Below are positions 20,196 through 30,179 of a stretch of DNA of 62,461 bases, one piece after another. Below the pieces are notes generated by a model. The model was not told the origin of the DNA. It was given only the letters and a program-made list of their open reading frames with translations, and searched no databases. This DNA is from Acidobacteriaceae bacterium (GTDB lineage Bacteria; Acidobacteriota; Terriglobia; Terriglobales; Acidobacteriaceae). Every line of letters begins with the position of its first letter. Within the stretch, counting starts at the first letter, position 1. The position numbers and the translations under genes were made by a program. The DNA is taken from assembly GCA_027364815.1 (NCBI GenBank), contig DAHXOQ010000002.1, forward strand, positions 1 to 62,461, in the 5' to 3' direction.

Positions 20196-21410
20196 ATGAT
20201 AGTCGGTGAAAGTAATGCGCCTCCAACTAGAACAGGCAAACGACATATTTCTGTTTGCGTCCTCATCGATGCTTTGGGATGGAAGATTCTTGAAGAGCGG
20301 CAGTTTCTCAATGACCTGCTGGTGTACAGGCAGCCATTAAGGACGGTGTTGGGATTCAGTTCGGGTGCGATTCCAAGCCTGCTAACTGGCAAGACTCCCA
20401 GTCAGCACGGGCACTGGAATCTGTTTTACTACGACCCGTCCGGATCGCCATTTGCCTGGCTCCGTTGGCTGCGTTATTTCCCTGATTGGCTGGTGAACAA
20501 TCGTGTATCTCAGAAATTGATTAAAGAAGCCGGACGCCGCTTTTTTCATATGGGTTCGCAATTCGAATGCTACGTGAAGCCAACACTGATGCCTTATTTC
20601 AATTGGGTTGAACGCCGTTGCATTTACGAGCCCGGCGGCATCTCCGGCGCACGCTCGATCTTTGATGACTTTGTGGCGTGTGGTATCCCTTATCGGGCGT
20701 ATTCTTATCACCACTGGAATGATGAGCAGATACTTGAACTGGCGCAGAATGATTTGGAGAACAGTGATGCGGAGTTCTTCTTTGTATATCTGTGCCAGCT
20801 TGATGCGGAATTGCATTCGTTCTGGGCGCATCCGGAGCGGCTGCAGTCCATGCTCGCTCATTACGAAGAGAAACTACGGGGAATTTTTGAAACTGCATTG
20901 CGCCTGGACCCGAACGCATCCATTGCAAGCTGCTCAGATCATGGGATGGCTCCTGTTACAGATCGATTCGACCTGGTGAAGGAAATCGATGCGCTGGGGT
21001 GGAAGATGCCCGATGATTATCTTGGAGTTTATGATTCGACGATGGCGCGCTTTTGGTTCTTTAATGAGAAGGCGCGTGAAAGTATGAATGCATGCCTGGA
21101 GAAGCAGATGTGCGGGCGTATTCTCAGCGATGAAGAGCTTGAAGAACTGGGTGTGTACTTCCCTGACCGCCGCTTTGGAGAAACAATTTTCCTACTCGAC
21201 AGTGGATGGATGTTCTACCGGAGCGACTTTCATTCAGGAAACTGGCTGCCGAACGGCATGCACGGCTATCATCCGGACGATCCGTATTCCGATGCGGTCT
21301 TCCTCAGCAACCGTCGTCCGGAACCACCTTTAAAAACAATTCGAGATTTACATGGATACATGGAAGATGCGTCTGGCGTTCGTGCCTCGCATCCGGTTGA
21401 GACATTATAA
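20196..21410 (+). CDS. alkaline-phosphatase-superfamily / type I phosphodiesterase-like protein
   Basis: VLIDALGW, GFSSGAIPSLLTGKTPSQHGHWNLF (nucleophile region), CQLDAELHSFW, ASCSDHGMAPV, GMHGYHPDDPYSDAVFL. Confidence 0.8.
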   Translation: MIVGESNAPPTRTGKRHISVCVLIDALGWKILEERQFLNDLLVYRQPLRTVLGFSSGAIPSLLTGKTPSQHGHWNLFYYDPSGSPFAWLRWLRYFPDWLVNNRVSQKLIKEAGRRFFHMGSQFECYVKPTLMPYFNWVERRCIYEPGGISGARSIFDDFVACGIPYRAYSYHHWNDEQILELAQNDLENSDAEFFFVYLCQLDAELHSFWAHPERLQSMLAHYEEKLRGIFETALRLDPNASIASCSDHGMAPVTDRFDLVKEIDALGWKMPDDYLGVYDSTMARFWFFNEKARESMNACLEKQMCGRILSDEELEELGVYFPDRRFGETIFLLDSGWMFYRSDFHSGNWLPNGMHGYHPDDPYSDAVFLSNRRPEPPLKTIRDLHGYMEDASGVRASHPVETL

Positions 21411-21458
21411 ATTTTTTCCTCACGTGATAATTTCCGTTAGAAAGCTTCGGAGGACATT

Positions 21459-22493
21459 GTGGGCGAGATTCGGATTCATACCTGCACCGAGATCGACAGA
21501 GACCGTTGGGACGAATATGTAGATGGCCATTCCGAGTGCACGAGTTATCACCGGTGGTCTTGGAAGCCCTTATTCGAAGATGTGTTTGGGTGGCCGGGGA
21601 TCTATTTGCTCGCGGAGCAACAGGGCGCGGTGCGAGGAATTCTACCGCTGATAAAACAGAAATGCATGATGCGCAGTTATCTCTCGTCGATGCCTCATCT
21701 GAAAGGCGGAGGTATTGTTGCAGATAGCAGCGAGGTCGAGAAATTACTCTTTGAATCTGCAGTTGAGATCGCACGACAATGTGACGCGACATATCTGGAG
21801 CTTCGCCACCTCACACAGCATGATCTGCCGGTGGTAATGCGCCGGGACAAAGTTGGCGCAATTTTACCGATTGAAGCGGATGAGAAAGAGCGTTTACGCA
21901 GACTGGATGGGAAAACCCGCAACCTGGTGCGGAAATCGCTGACGTACGGAATGACTGCGGAATTCGGGGGCGCGGAACTGCTGCCGGAGTTTTACGAAGT
22001 ATACCGGCATAACATGCATGACCTTGGCTCACCAGTTTATTCACGACGGTTCTTCTCAGAGATTCTGAATCGTTTTCCAAATGAGAGCCAAATTTGCATT
22101 ACGAGATTGGACGGCAAAGAAGTTGCGGGAGCGTTCATCATCGGCTTTCGCGGAACATTGGAAGTAGGATGGGCATCGTCCTACCGGAAAGCCCTGAAGT
22201 TGAAACCTAACATGTTCCTCTATTGGAGCATTCTGAGTTTTGCGGCTGACCGGGGCTACAAGTTTCTGGATTTTGGGCGGTCGAGCCGCGACTCAGGCAC
22301 TTACGAATTCAAAATGCAATGGGGCGCAGTGCCGAGTGATTTGTACTGGGGCTACTGGAGAGCTAACGAGGTCGCTACGACCGAAGCACGGGGCGGGGGA
22401 ATGCAATTGGCAAGCCGTATCTGGAGGCGGCTGCCCGTAACATTCACAAACGTACTTGGACCTCAGCTCATCAGACACATCCCCGGTATCTAA
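21459..22493 (+). CDS. FemAB-like GNAT-fold acyl/aminoacyl transferase (EPS/PEP-CTERM-system type)
   Basis: ECTSYHRWSWKPLFEDVFGWPGIYLLAEQQGAVRGILPLIKQKC...VYRHNMHDLGSPVYSRRFF...FLDFGRSSRDSGTYEFKMQWGA. Confidence 0.85.
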   Translation: MGEIRIHTCTEIDRDRWDEYVDGHSECTSYHRWSWKPLFEDVFGWPGIYLLAEQQGAVRGILPLIKQKCMMRSYLSSMPHLKGGGIVADSSEVEKLLFESAVEIARQCDATYLELRHLTQHDLPVVMRRDKVGAILPIEADEKERLRRLDGKTRNLVRKSLTYGMTAEFGGAELLPEFYEVYRHNMHDLGSPVYSRRFFSEILNRFPNESQICITRLDGKEVAGAFIIGFRGTLEVGWASSYRKALKLKPNMFLYWSILSFAADRGYKFLDFGRSSRDSGTYEFKMQWGAVPSDLYWGYWRANEVATTEARGGGMQLASRIWRRLPVTFTNVLGPQLIRHIPGI

Positions 22494-22589
22494 GAACTTG
22501 TCGTAATTCACCCTGATAACTATTAGCAAGCACACCCTTCGCGCAACAAACCGCGCAGCCATTTCAACAAATTCCTCGTGGTGGTTCGC

Positions 22590-23465
22590 ATGCAAAGATC
22601 AGAGAAGTGCATGTTCTCCGTGGACGTGGAGGACTGGTTTCATATTCTTGACGTACCTGCAGCGCCGGAGATTGCGTCATGGCCCGGATTGCCGTCGCAT
22701 GTAGAAGGAAATTTTCGCCGGCTGTTGGATTTATTCAGCGAAGAGGGAAAACAGGTAACCTGTTTCTTCGTTGGGTGGGTTGCGGAACGATTTCCACACC
22801 TGGTTCGTGAAGCCGTTGCAGGTGGCCATGAGATCGCCTCACACGGCTATTCACATCAGCTCGTCTACAGGATGACACAGAAACAATTTCGGGATGATGC
22901 ATTGCGATCACGTTTATTGCTCGAAGAAATTAGCGGAGTCCGAGTTATCGGCTATCGAGCGGCAGGGTTCTCATCAACCGATGCGACGCCGTGGCTTTTC
23001 GACGAGATATGCTCCTGCGGCTATCTTTATGATTCCTCTGTATTCCCTGCGCGACATGGGCACGGCGGAAGCCCACAGAGCCCGCTTCGGCCTTATTTCG
23101 CAGTTGACGAGCGATTGGTGGAGCTACCTGCTAGTGTTGCAGAAATCGGACCGATCAGAATTTGTTTCTTTGGCGGCGGATATTTACGCTTCTTCCACTA
23201 CTCGATCATTCGGCATATGGGGAGGCGCCAGATGGCCAGCGGCGCCCCGTTGATGTTTTACATACATCCGCGCGAGATTGACGTAAATCACCCGCGCATT
23301 CCGATGTCATTGGGACGGCGCTTCAGGTCGTATGTGAATCTGCGTCCAACCGAAATGAAGCTCCGCCGAATCCTGCGTGAATTTCCGGTAACTACCTGCA
23401 GCGATTTTCTTTTTGGAGCCGAGTCGAAAGTGGATCGCATGGAAGCAGTCATGGTCAAACAATGA
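22590..23465 (+). CDS. polysaccharide deacetylase (DUF3473/XrtA-associated type)
   Basis: CMFSVDVEDWFHILDV, VTCFFVGWVAERFPHLVREAVAGGHEIASHGYSHQLVYRM, GYRAAGFSST, YIHPREID. ORF opens at 22578. Confidence 0.92.
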   Translation: MQRSEKCMFSVDVEDWFHILDVPAAPEIASWPGLPSHVEGNFRRLLDLFSEEGKQVTCFFVGWVAERFPHLVREAVAGGHEIASHGYSHQLVYRMTQKQFRDDALRSRLLLEEISGVRVIGYRAAGFSSTDATPWLFDEICSCGYLYDSSVFPARHGHGGSPQSPLRPYFAVDERLVELPASVAEIGPIRICFFGGGYLRFFHYSIIRHMGRRQMASGAPLMFYIHPREIDVNHPRIPMSLGRRFRSYVNLRPTEMKLRRILREFPVTTCSDFLFGAESKVDRMEAVMVKQ

Positions 23466-23718
23466 ACCTGGCCGAAACGATAGATTCAACTTTGGCGGAG
23501 GCAACTGAAAGATCGGCGCCAAATGCAAGATGGTATAGGGTGCTTCCCTCCCGCATCGTGTATGAGAAGTAGCAACATATATTATTGCCCAGCTTATGAA
23601 GAACGAACATTCCAACCGCAAGAGCCCCCCGGTTTCCATTTAGATTATTGGCAATTTTCCCAGCATTATTTGTGGGCAACCATGCAAGACAGGCTCACAT
23701 CGAAGGAGTTTAATTGAG

Positions 23719-26700
23719 ATGAAAATCTTGTCAGGAGTAGTTGTATGCATTGCAATCCTGAGCCTATCCGGCCATTGTTATGCTCAGACTGAACTTGTCA
23801 GCGACAACTTCACAGGCCCCAATGGCACGTATCTTGGGTCTAACTGGACTGGTTGTGGCTATAACAGTGGCGCATACAGCAAGCTCGTCTACGAAAACGG
23901 CTCGGCGGGCGGCAGTGGCTACTGGTCCCAGGACTGTGTGCTTTATACAGGCTACGGCGCTTTTCCGAGCGATCAGTACGTAACCGCAACTATAGTAGCT
24001 CCCACCCCCTCTAGCACCAAGCAAGCGTCAGTTCAGTTGCGGGGTAACGCAACACCAAATACGAACGAGGCCTACATAGCGTGCGGTTGGGATGCCCAGG
24101 ACTTCCCTGCTGATTATCACTACCGCATATGGAGTCTTGCACCTGGAGCACCCGGTGCGGTCAGTCTTTGGTTAAGCACTATTACTCCGGCTACCAATGA
24201 CGTAGTAACCTGCCAAGTACTAGGAAATACCGTTTCCATGAAAATAAATGGTCAGCTAGTAAATGCAGTAACGGATACTTCCGGAAACAACAGCGGTTAT
24301 CCGGGCTTGTATTACACGGACCCAAGTGGAACGGGACCTTCAAGCGCCGACATAATCTTTGCCAATTTCCAGGCAGGAAGCGGCCCGTCCGTGGTTTCGA
24401 CCACAATCACTCCCCAGGATGTAACAGTTCCGGCGGGTTTCTTTGTGCAGTTCATCGGGACAATCACTTATGCAGATGGGAGTGTCGCGACCACTAACAA
24501 TTGGTCCACATCAAACAATTCGATCGCGACAATAGATATAACGGGCACCGCTTACGGAGTTAGTCAAGGAACCGCGCTGCTCACGGGCTCATCGGGACCG
24601 GATGGGGTCACGACAGCAATGAATGTCGAAGCACCTAACGGCTATACGCCGCTGGTCTACGACACTTTCGTTGGAAGCGACGGCTCTTACCTTGGATCAA
24701 ACTGGGCTGGGTGCAGTTTTGATGGAGGCAACTACAGTGAATTGGTTTACCAAAGCAACCATGCTGGCGGTAGCGGATATTGGTCTCAAGATTGCTCTTT
24801 ATATATCGGATATGGAAGTTTTCCCAACGACCAGTACGCCACGGCAATGGTCGTAGCTCCAACTCCTTTCAGCACTCCCGAAGCCTCGGTTGAGTTGCGA
24901 TCCAGCGCAACTCCCGGTCAAGCGGAACGCTACATTGCGTGCGGCTGGGACGCGCAGGACTTTCCCTCTGATCAACATTATCGTATCTGGAGTTTGGCAC
25001 CTAGAGGTACTCCAATCAGCCTCTTCCTGAGCACAATCACTCCGATGACAAATGACGTGATCTGGTGCCAGGTACTTGGTAGTGAAGTCACCATGATGGT
25101 GAATGGAACATTGGTCGCGGTTGTGAATGATACCTCAGGCCTGACCAGCGGATACCCGGGCATGTTCTATATTGACCCCAATGGAAATCCTCCGATGCCT
25201 ACGGACGTGATCTTTGATAATTTCGGAGCGGGGCAAATCGACAATGCGGTTGTGGCATCAATTACAGTCAGCCCAAGTTCATCAACGATTACAGGTAATT
25301 CGACACAACAATACACTGCTACAGGAACCTTTACCGATGGGACAGTTTCGAACATCACCAATACATCAAGTTGGTCATCATCCAGCAATTTGGTAGCAAC
25401 AGTCAATTCGAGCGGGCTTGCAACAGGAGTAGGCCCTGGCATAGTGACGATCACTGTGACAAACGGAACAGCTAAAGGCACAGCGAGTTTAACGGTGCAA
25501 TATATAACTCCGACTGTGACCTTTACCGGCGCGCCGGCGAGTGCAGCATACGGCACCAGTTTCACCGTGACAGCCACAACTAATGCCAGCACGATGCCGC
25601 AAATCACGGGGAGTACAGGTGTCTGCACGGTTGGCACAGTCGGCGGAACTCCAGCAAATGCCAGCGCACTTGTGACGATGACTAGTGGCACAGGGAGTTG
25701 TACGCTGACTGCGAGTTGGGCTGCAGATTCGAAATACTCTTCGCCCACGCCTTTGACTCAAATCACCTCTGCAGTAAAGGTCAATGCTACGCTCACACTA
25801 ACCACTACAAGCGTCGGTCTGTCATATGGCTCTACCATTCCAAATATCCAATCGGATTACATATTGACCGGCTTCCTCGGCGGCGACACGCAAGCAACTG
25901 TTTGCGCCGGCTTGCCGAGCCTCTCAACTACAGCGACGAACACATCGTTGGTAGGAGCTTATCCAATCACGGCTGTGATCGGAACTTTGGTTTGCACGAG
26001 TGCGAATGCGAACTACACGATAACAATCATCAACAGCGGCAACGTGAACATCACACAGGCAACAACAACCATTACCTGGGTGCCGGCGCCAATTGTCTAT
26101 GGTCAGGGTTTGACCACCGCACAGTTGGATGCGCAAGCATTTGATGGCGGAAACAACGTCAGCGCTGATGGAAGCTTTGCCTATACCTACCTGGGCAACG
26201 CCATCACTATAGGCACGGTCCTGCCATTCGGCAATGACCTGATCTGCGCGGTCTTTACGCCAAGCGCGGGGTACACAGCAGATCTGACAACGTCAGCTCA
26301 AGTCTGTGTGACTGAGAGCGTGACAGCAGCGCCGTTGACGATCACCGCAACGCATAATGCGACAGCGGTATACAATACGCCGCTGCCGAACTCAACATTC
26401 ACTTACACAGTCACTGGTTGGATTAACCCGGGCGATCAGGCGTTGTGCTCGGGCACAGTGGTTCTGAGCACGCCAGCAACGCAGGGTTCATCAGTTGGCA
26501 TATACACGATTAATGTGGGCGGCAATTACTCCTGCCCAGAGTACTACCTCGTCGTCAACACGGGCGAACTTCACATTACGCCCGCCACGCTGACGATAAT
26601 ACCGCTCGCAATTTCATTGCCATACAACTCGCAGGTTCCGGCGTACAACTACAACTGCTACTTTGGTGCAACGCTGGAAGGCACTAACAACTGCGGCAGT

Positions 26701-27180
26701 TACGGAATCACGGGTACTCCAACAATCACGACCACGGCAACTAAGCGCGCGTCAAACATACCAGGCGTTGTGTATTACACCGCGAATGTAGGAACATACG
26801 CGTTGAACTCAACATGGGGCAGCTTGAAGTCGACATCTGGTAACTATACATTTACCTTCTCGCCGAGCACATTGACGTTGACAACCTCTCCGCAGTACTT
26901 GACCGTGCAGCCAAACAATATCACGGTCAAGCAGTCAACATGCTTGTCGACAGGCGTGCCTAAGCTTACTTACAAGATCACGGGCTTGATCAACTGGGAT
27001 ACACAGGCCTCCACAACCACGGGCGCGCCGACTCTGTCGGATCCGAGCTATGGCGGTACCTGCGTCAAGGGTAAGTACACGATCCAGTCGGCTGCTGGAA
27101 CGCTGCAGCTGGATCAGTACAGCGGCCAGACTGATTACAGCGGCATCAAATATGGAACAGCTACTTTGACGATTGATTAA
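23719..27180 (+). CDS. large secreted protein: two tandem approx. 200-aa modules, BIG2-like Ig domains and MBG-like domains
   Basis: Signal peptide MKILSGVVVCIAILSLSGHCYAQ; duplicated YLGSNW(T/A)GC...GGSGYWSQDC...YIACGWDAQDFP(A/S)D(Y/Q)HYRIWSLAP; VASITVSPSSSTITGNSTQQYTATGTFTDGT (BIG2); repeats YGSTIPNIQSDYILTGFLGGD (MBG-like). Confidence 0.85.
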   Translation: MKILSGVVVCIAILSLSGHCYAQTELVSDNFTGPNGTYLGSNWTGCGYNSGAYSKLVYENGSAGGSGYWSQDCVLYTGYGAFPSDQYVTATIVAPTPSSTKQASVQLRGNATPNTNEAYIACGWDAQDFPADYHYRIWSLAPGAPGAVSLWLSTITPATNDVVTCQVLGNTVSMKINGQLVNAVTDTSGNNSGYPGLYYTDPSGTGPSSADIIFANFQAGSGPSVVSTTITPQDVTVPAGFFVQFIGTITYADGSVATTNNWSTSNNSIATIDITGTAYGVSQGTALLTGSSGPDGVTTAMNVEAPNGYTPLVYDTFVGSDGSYLGSNWAGCSFDGGNYSELVYQSNHAGGSGYWSQDCSLYIGYGSFPNDQYATAMVVAPTPFSTPEASVELRSSATPGQAERYIACGWDAQDFPSDQHYRIWSLAPRGTPISLFLSTITPMTNDVIWCQVLGSEVTMMVNGTLVAVVNDTSGLTSGYPGMFYIDPNGNPPMPTDVIFDNFGAGQIDNAVVASITVSPSSSTITGNSTQQYTATGTFTDGTVSNITNTSSWSSSSNLVATVNSSGLATGVGPGIVTITVTNGTAKGTASLTVQYITPTVTFTGAPASAAYGTSFTVTATTNASTMPQITGSTGVCTVGTVGGTPANASALVTMTSGTGSCTLTASWAADSKYSSPTPLTQITSAVKVNATLTLTTTSVGLSYGSTIPNIQSDYILTGFLGGDTQATVCAGLPSLSTTATNTSLVGAYPITAVIGTLVCTSANANYTITIINSGNVNITQATTTITWVPAPIVYGQGLTTAQLDAQAFDGGNNVSADGSFAYTYLGNAITIGTVLPFGNDLICAVFTPSAGYTADLTTSAQVCVTESVTAAPLTITATHNATAVYNTPLPNSTFTYTVTGWINPGDQALCSGTVVLSTPATQGSSVGIYTINVGGNYSCPEYYLVVNTGELHITPATLTIIPLAISLPYNSQVPAYNYNCYFGATLEGTNNCGSYGITGTPTITTTATKRASNIPGVVYYTANVGTYALNSTWGSLKSTSGNYTFTFSPSTLTLTTSPQYLTVQPNNITVKQSTCLSTGVPKLTYKITGLINWDTQASTTTGAPTLSDPSYGGTCVKGKYTIQSAAGTLQLDQYSGQTDYSGIKYGTATLTID

Positions 27181-27472
27181 ATTGAACGAGTGAACTCATC
27201 AACTTCTATAGGGCTATCACCGAAACCAACGCGAACACGTTCCCGGCTGCGCACGCATTAACTGTTGTGAGTCTGCTCGAGCTTTCGGACACAACTTGTG
27301 GCACATTGAACGCAGATGGATACCCTGGAGCATAAGGATATTGACACTCGTAGCTCCGAGAATATTGGGTTGACCGGTACAGAAAAATAAAAGCTAATCA
27401 ACTACTGTGCCCAATGAAAGGTGGTGGGAGTATTTTTTCTTGCGGTTGCTTTAGAACGATTCCAGAATTCAC

Positions 27473-27510
27473 GTGCCTCTTTCAAGATATTGAAAGGGGC
27501 ACTTTTTTTT
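27473..27510 (+). terminator. rho-independent terminator
   Basis: GTGCCTCTTTCAA-gata-TTGAAAGGGGCAC followed by TTTTTTTT; one G-T wobble in a 13-bp stem. Confidence 0.85.
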
Positions 27511-27622
27511 GGAAAATTCCCCTTAGCAGATGCTTTTCGGAAATATTGCAATTCTGGAACCGCTGCTGATGCGTCTGGCATAACCAGGGTTGTGCTAAGC
27601 CAAATCATCACAAGGGAACCAC

Positions 27623-28597
27623 TTAGTCGGAGGTCAGCAACTTTGGCGGCGTAGGCGACAAAGGCGGCTGTGTACTCACCAAGGTTTGTTCGATCTCGAA
27701 CTTGCTAAGCGTTAGCGTATAGGACTGTGTAGAGCTCGCTCCGAACTCAGTTCCTAGTTCTATTCCTGCCGCATATTGATAAGAGCTATTTCCATAAGCG
27801 GATACGCCCTCCTTAAGGAAGTCGAGAAAATTGAATTTAAATTCTCCCGACGGTAACCCCGGCTTCTTATGAGGATAAAAGAGAACGTTGGTCCCTCCTA
27901 TATACTCATCAAAGCTAAAGATCGTCGTATTGCCGTTCAGCGTAACCGGCTCATTGATGGTCTTGATGAAGGTTCCGCCACCAAAGTAGATAAAGCTGTA
28001 ATAAGGCAAGACCTCAACTTCAAGGCACTGCGAAGAATCCGATGGAGTACTTGAATTACACACCCATTCATCGAAAAGTAAATCTATGTCGCTTCCTGTG
28101 ATGGTGCCAGTCATTGCATATTTGATGTCGATAACCAAGGAAGACATGGCGGAAAGTTTCTTCGGGAATTGTGGCGGCTGATTCTGGAAACAGTCCATCC
28201 ACGGATCACATCCATAGAGTACAAATGGAAAGGCGTCCACTCCCGCTCTTGGCAATCCAGTCAGGTTAATGGTGGTAGTGATCGACCCGCGCCCACTATA
28301 AGTCTGCGTCATGTTGCCTTTACCTTTGCTTATTCCCCACGGATCGTTGTTCATCAGCCATAAATTTTTGGAGGAGTTCGTGGCCAGACGTACCGCAGTA
28401 CTAGATCCGCCTGTGCCCGGGGCAGTGTAGGAAGTCAAAGCAGCGGCGCCGGTGTTAAGCTCGGAATCCGACGTGATTAAAGTTTGAGCGCATGCCGCCG
28501 GCAACAATATTGTCGCACTGATCGAGGCCGCTAAAAGCACTTTTGACGTGATACAAAAGCACGTAATAGACAGATGATGCATTCGTTGCACCTCCAA
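27623..28597 (-). CDS. secreted GH12-like (divergent endoglucanase-fold) protein
   Basis: Signal peptide; NNDPWG, AFPFVLYGCDPWMDC, IDLLFDEWVC...CLEVEVLP, YAAGIELGTEFGASSTQSYTLTLSKFEI line up by eye with GH12 YPSVFNGCHYTNC, YDIWLDP...EIMIW and GFEPW...LAVNSF. Confidence 0.6.
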   Translation of the reverse strand: MEVQRMHHLSITCFCITSKVLLAASISATILLPAACAQTLITSDSELNTGAAALTSYTAPGTGGSSTAVRLATNSSKNLWLMNNDPWGISKGKGNMTQTYSGRGSITTTINLTGLPRAGVDAFPFVLYGCDPWMDCFQNQPPQFPKKLSAMSSLVIDIKYAMTGTITGSDIDLLFDEWVCNSSTPSDSSQCLEVEVLPYYSFIYFGGGTFIKTINEPVTLNGNTTIFSFDEYIGGTNVLFYPHKKPGLPSGEFKFNFLDFLKEGVSAYGNSSYQYAAGIELGTEFGASSTQSYTLTLSKFEIEQTLVSTQPPLSPTPPKLLTSD

Positions 28598-28664
28598 CTC
28601 AGATTAGAGCCGTTGATACCCGAGCGCAAGGGATAAGAGTGAGATTCGTTGAGTGCAGGAGTCT

Positions 28665-30179
28665 CTAACTGTTCTTCTTGATATTTTCGTCGTGCAACGC
28701 GGCTTCCTCCACACTTGATTTGCCTGTGTGCACAGGAAGGCCGCTAATGAGACCTTGGTAGTTTGTAAGGCGCGTATTGAGGATCACCATGCCTTTGGAT
28801 GTGATTTCATACTCGCGAATATCCTTGGCATGGTTTCCACCACGCATTTTGATGACAGTCATAATCTTGCGCAACTGACCATCGATAGAGACATATCTCA
28901 GCCGGATGATGTCATCTGTCAGGAAGGAAATTGAGTAAGTGCTGAAGGGAAATTCGATGAAAGATTCATCGACTTCAACCGTACTCAAGATAGTGACACC
29001 GATGCCGGTCAAGGCGAAGATCATGCGGTAAAGCGACTCGCGAAAATCGGCGCGGAAACCAGGTGAAAGAGCCATTTCAAAGCCAGCCAGGGAATCGATG
29101 ACCAAACGCTTGGCGCCAATTTTTTGTACGGCAGTGAGAATCGAATGCATGGTTTCGTCGACAGAAAGATCGAGAGGGCGGAGGTAGAGAATTTCGAGTT
29201 TGCCATCGGTTTGAGGCTTCTCGAGGTCCAAACCTAAAGTAGCCGCTCGTTCCGCATACGCTTGCGGACGCTCTTCAAAGACAGCGACAATGCCGGACTC
29301 ACCCTGACGGATGCCCTCGGCGATAAATTGGGTTGCGAGCACTGATTTTCCTGTTCCGGAAGAACCAGCCACAAGAACGCTATCCCCTTCTCGCACGCCA
29401 CCATCAAGCATCTTGTCCAACTCTTGAATGCCGAAGGATAGCCTCTTCTGTCCCAGTGCGTCTCTTCTGCCCGCCGTTAATCCGAAGGTGCGTGAGAAGG
29501 CCTGGACGCCAGCGTTGGTGATTCGGAAGGTATGTAATCCGGGTACAGATGCCTGACCGCGCAGTTTGACGATTTGCAACTTGCGCACAATGGAGTTACG
29601 TTCAGTTGTTTGACGCAGCCAGAGTAGCCCGTCAGCGACGGTAAAGATGGGGTTGTCTCGTAGTTCGTCCTCAGCATATTCACCGATCAGAAATGTAGTT
29701 GCCTGCCAGCTTGCCAGGAAGAGCGCCAAGCGCTGGATAAACGTTTGCAGTTCCATTCCATCGTGCGGCTTGCGAACCATGGTGCGGAAAGAGTCAACGA
29801 CCACAACAGCAGGGTTGAACTTTGTAACTTCATTGGTGATCTCATCCAGAACTGCGTCCAACTCATTCTCCAACACGATCTGGCTCAGATTGACGAAGCG
29901 AATGGCATCGGGCAACAATGCCGGATTAAAGAAGGTGTATTGTTGCTGATAGCGCAACATCTTGATAGCTGACTCGCCGAGGACAGTGAAATAGAGAGCA
30001 GGTCTCTCCGGGGTTGCATTGGCAAAGACAAACTGATGCGCCAGCGTAGTTTTGCCGCTGCCGGGAGCGCCGGCAATGATGTTGAACGAGAATTCAGGTA
30101 ATCCGCCGCCGACAATTTCATCGAGGCCCGGAACACCAGTCGGCAATTTGTTAATTTTTACCTTATCATCAGCGGTCAT
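28665..30179 (-). CDS. KaiC-like double RecA/RAD55-family ATPase
   Basis: Two P-loops (GAPGSGKTTLAHQF; AGSSGTGKSVLATQF), LPTGVPGLDEIVGGGLPE, FGIQELDKMLDGGVREG, FEERPQAYAERAATLGLDL, C-terminal DDIIRLRYVSIDGQLRKIMTVIKMRGGNHAKDIREYEIT. ORF opens at 30233. Confidence 0.93.
   Translation of the reverse strand: MTADDKVKINKLPTGVPGLDEIVGGGLPEFSFNIIAGAPGSGKTTLAHQFVFANATPERPALYFTVLGESAIKMLRYQQQYTFFNPALLPDAIRFVNLSQIVLENELDAVLDEITNEVTKFNPAVVVVDSFRTMVRKPHDGMELQTFIQRLALFLASWQATTFLIGEYAEDELRDNPIFTVADGLLWLRQTTERNSIVRKLQIVKLRGQASVPGLHTFRITNAGVQAFSRTFGLTAGRRDALGQKRLSFGIQELDKMLDGGVREGDSVLVAGSSGTGKSVLATQFIAEGIRQGESGIVAVFEERPQAYAERAATLGLDLEKPQTDGKLEILYLRPLDLSVDETMHSILTAVQKIGAKRLVIDSLAGFEMALSPGFRADFRESLYRMIFALTGIGVTILSTVEVDESFIEFPFSTYSISFLTDDIIRLRYVSIDGQLRKIMTVIKMRGGNHAKDIREYEITSKGMVILNTRLTNYQGLISGLPVHTGKSSVEEAALHDENIKKNS

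Noticed and set aside
20382-20861. Minus-strand 159-aa ORF
   Set aside because: Fully within the alkaline-phosphatase-superfamily gene; no recognisable domain
25167-25748. Minus-strand 193-aa ORF
   Set aside because: Antisense to the Ig/MBG protein; low-complexity Val/Pro-rich translation caused by repeat composition
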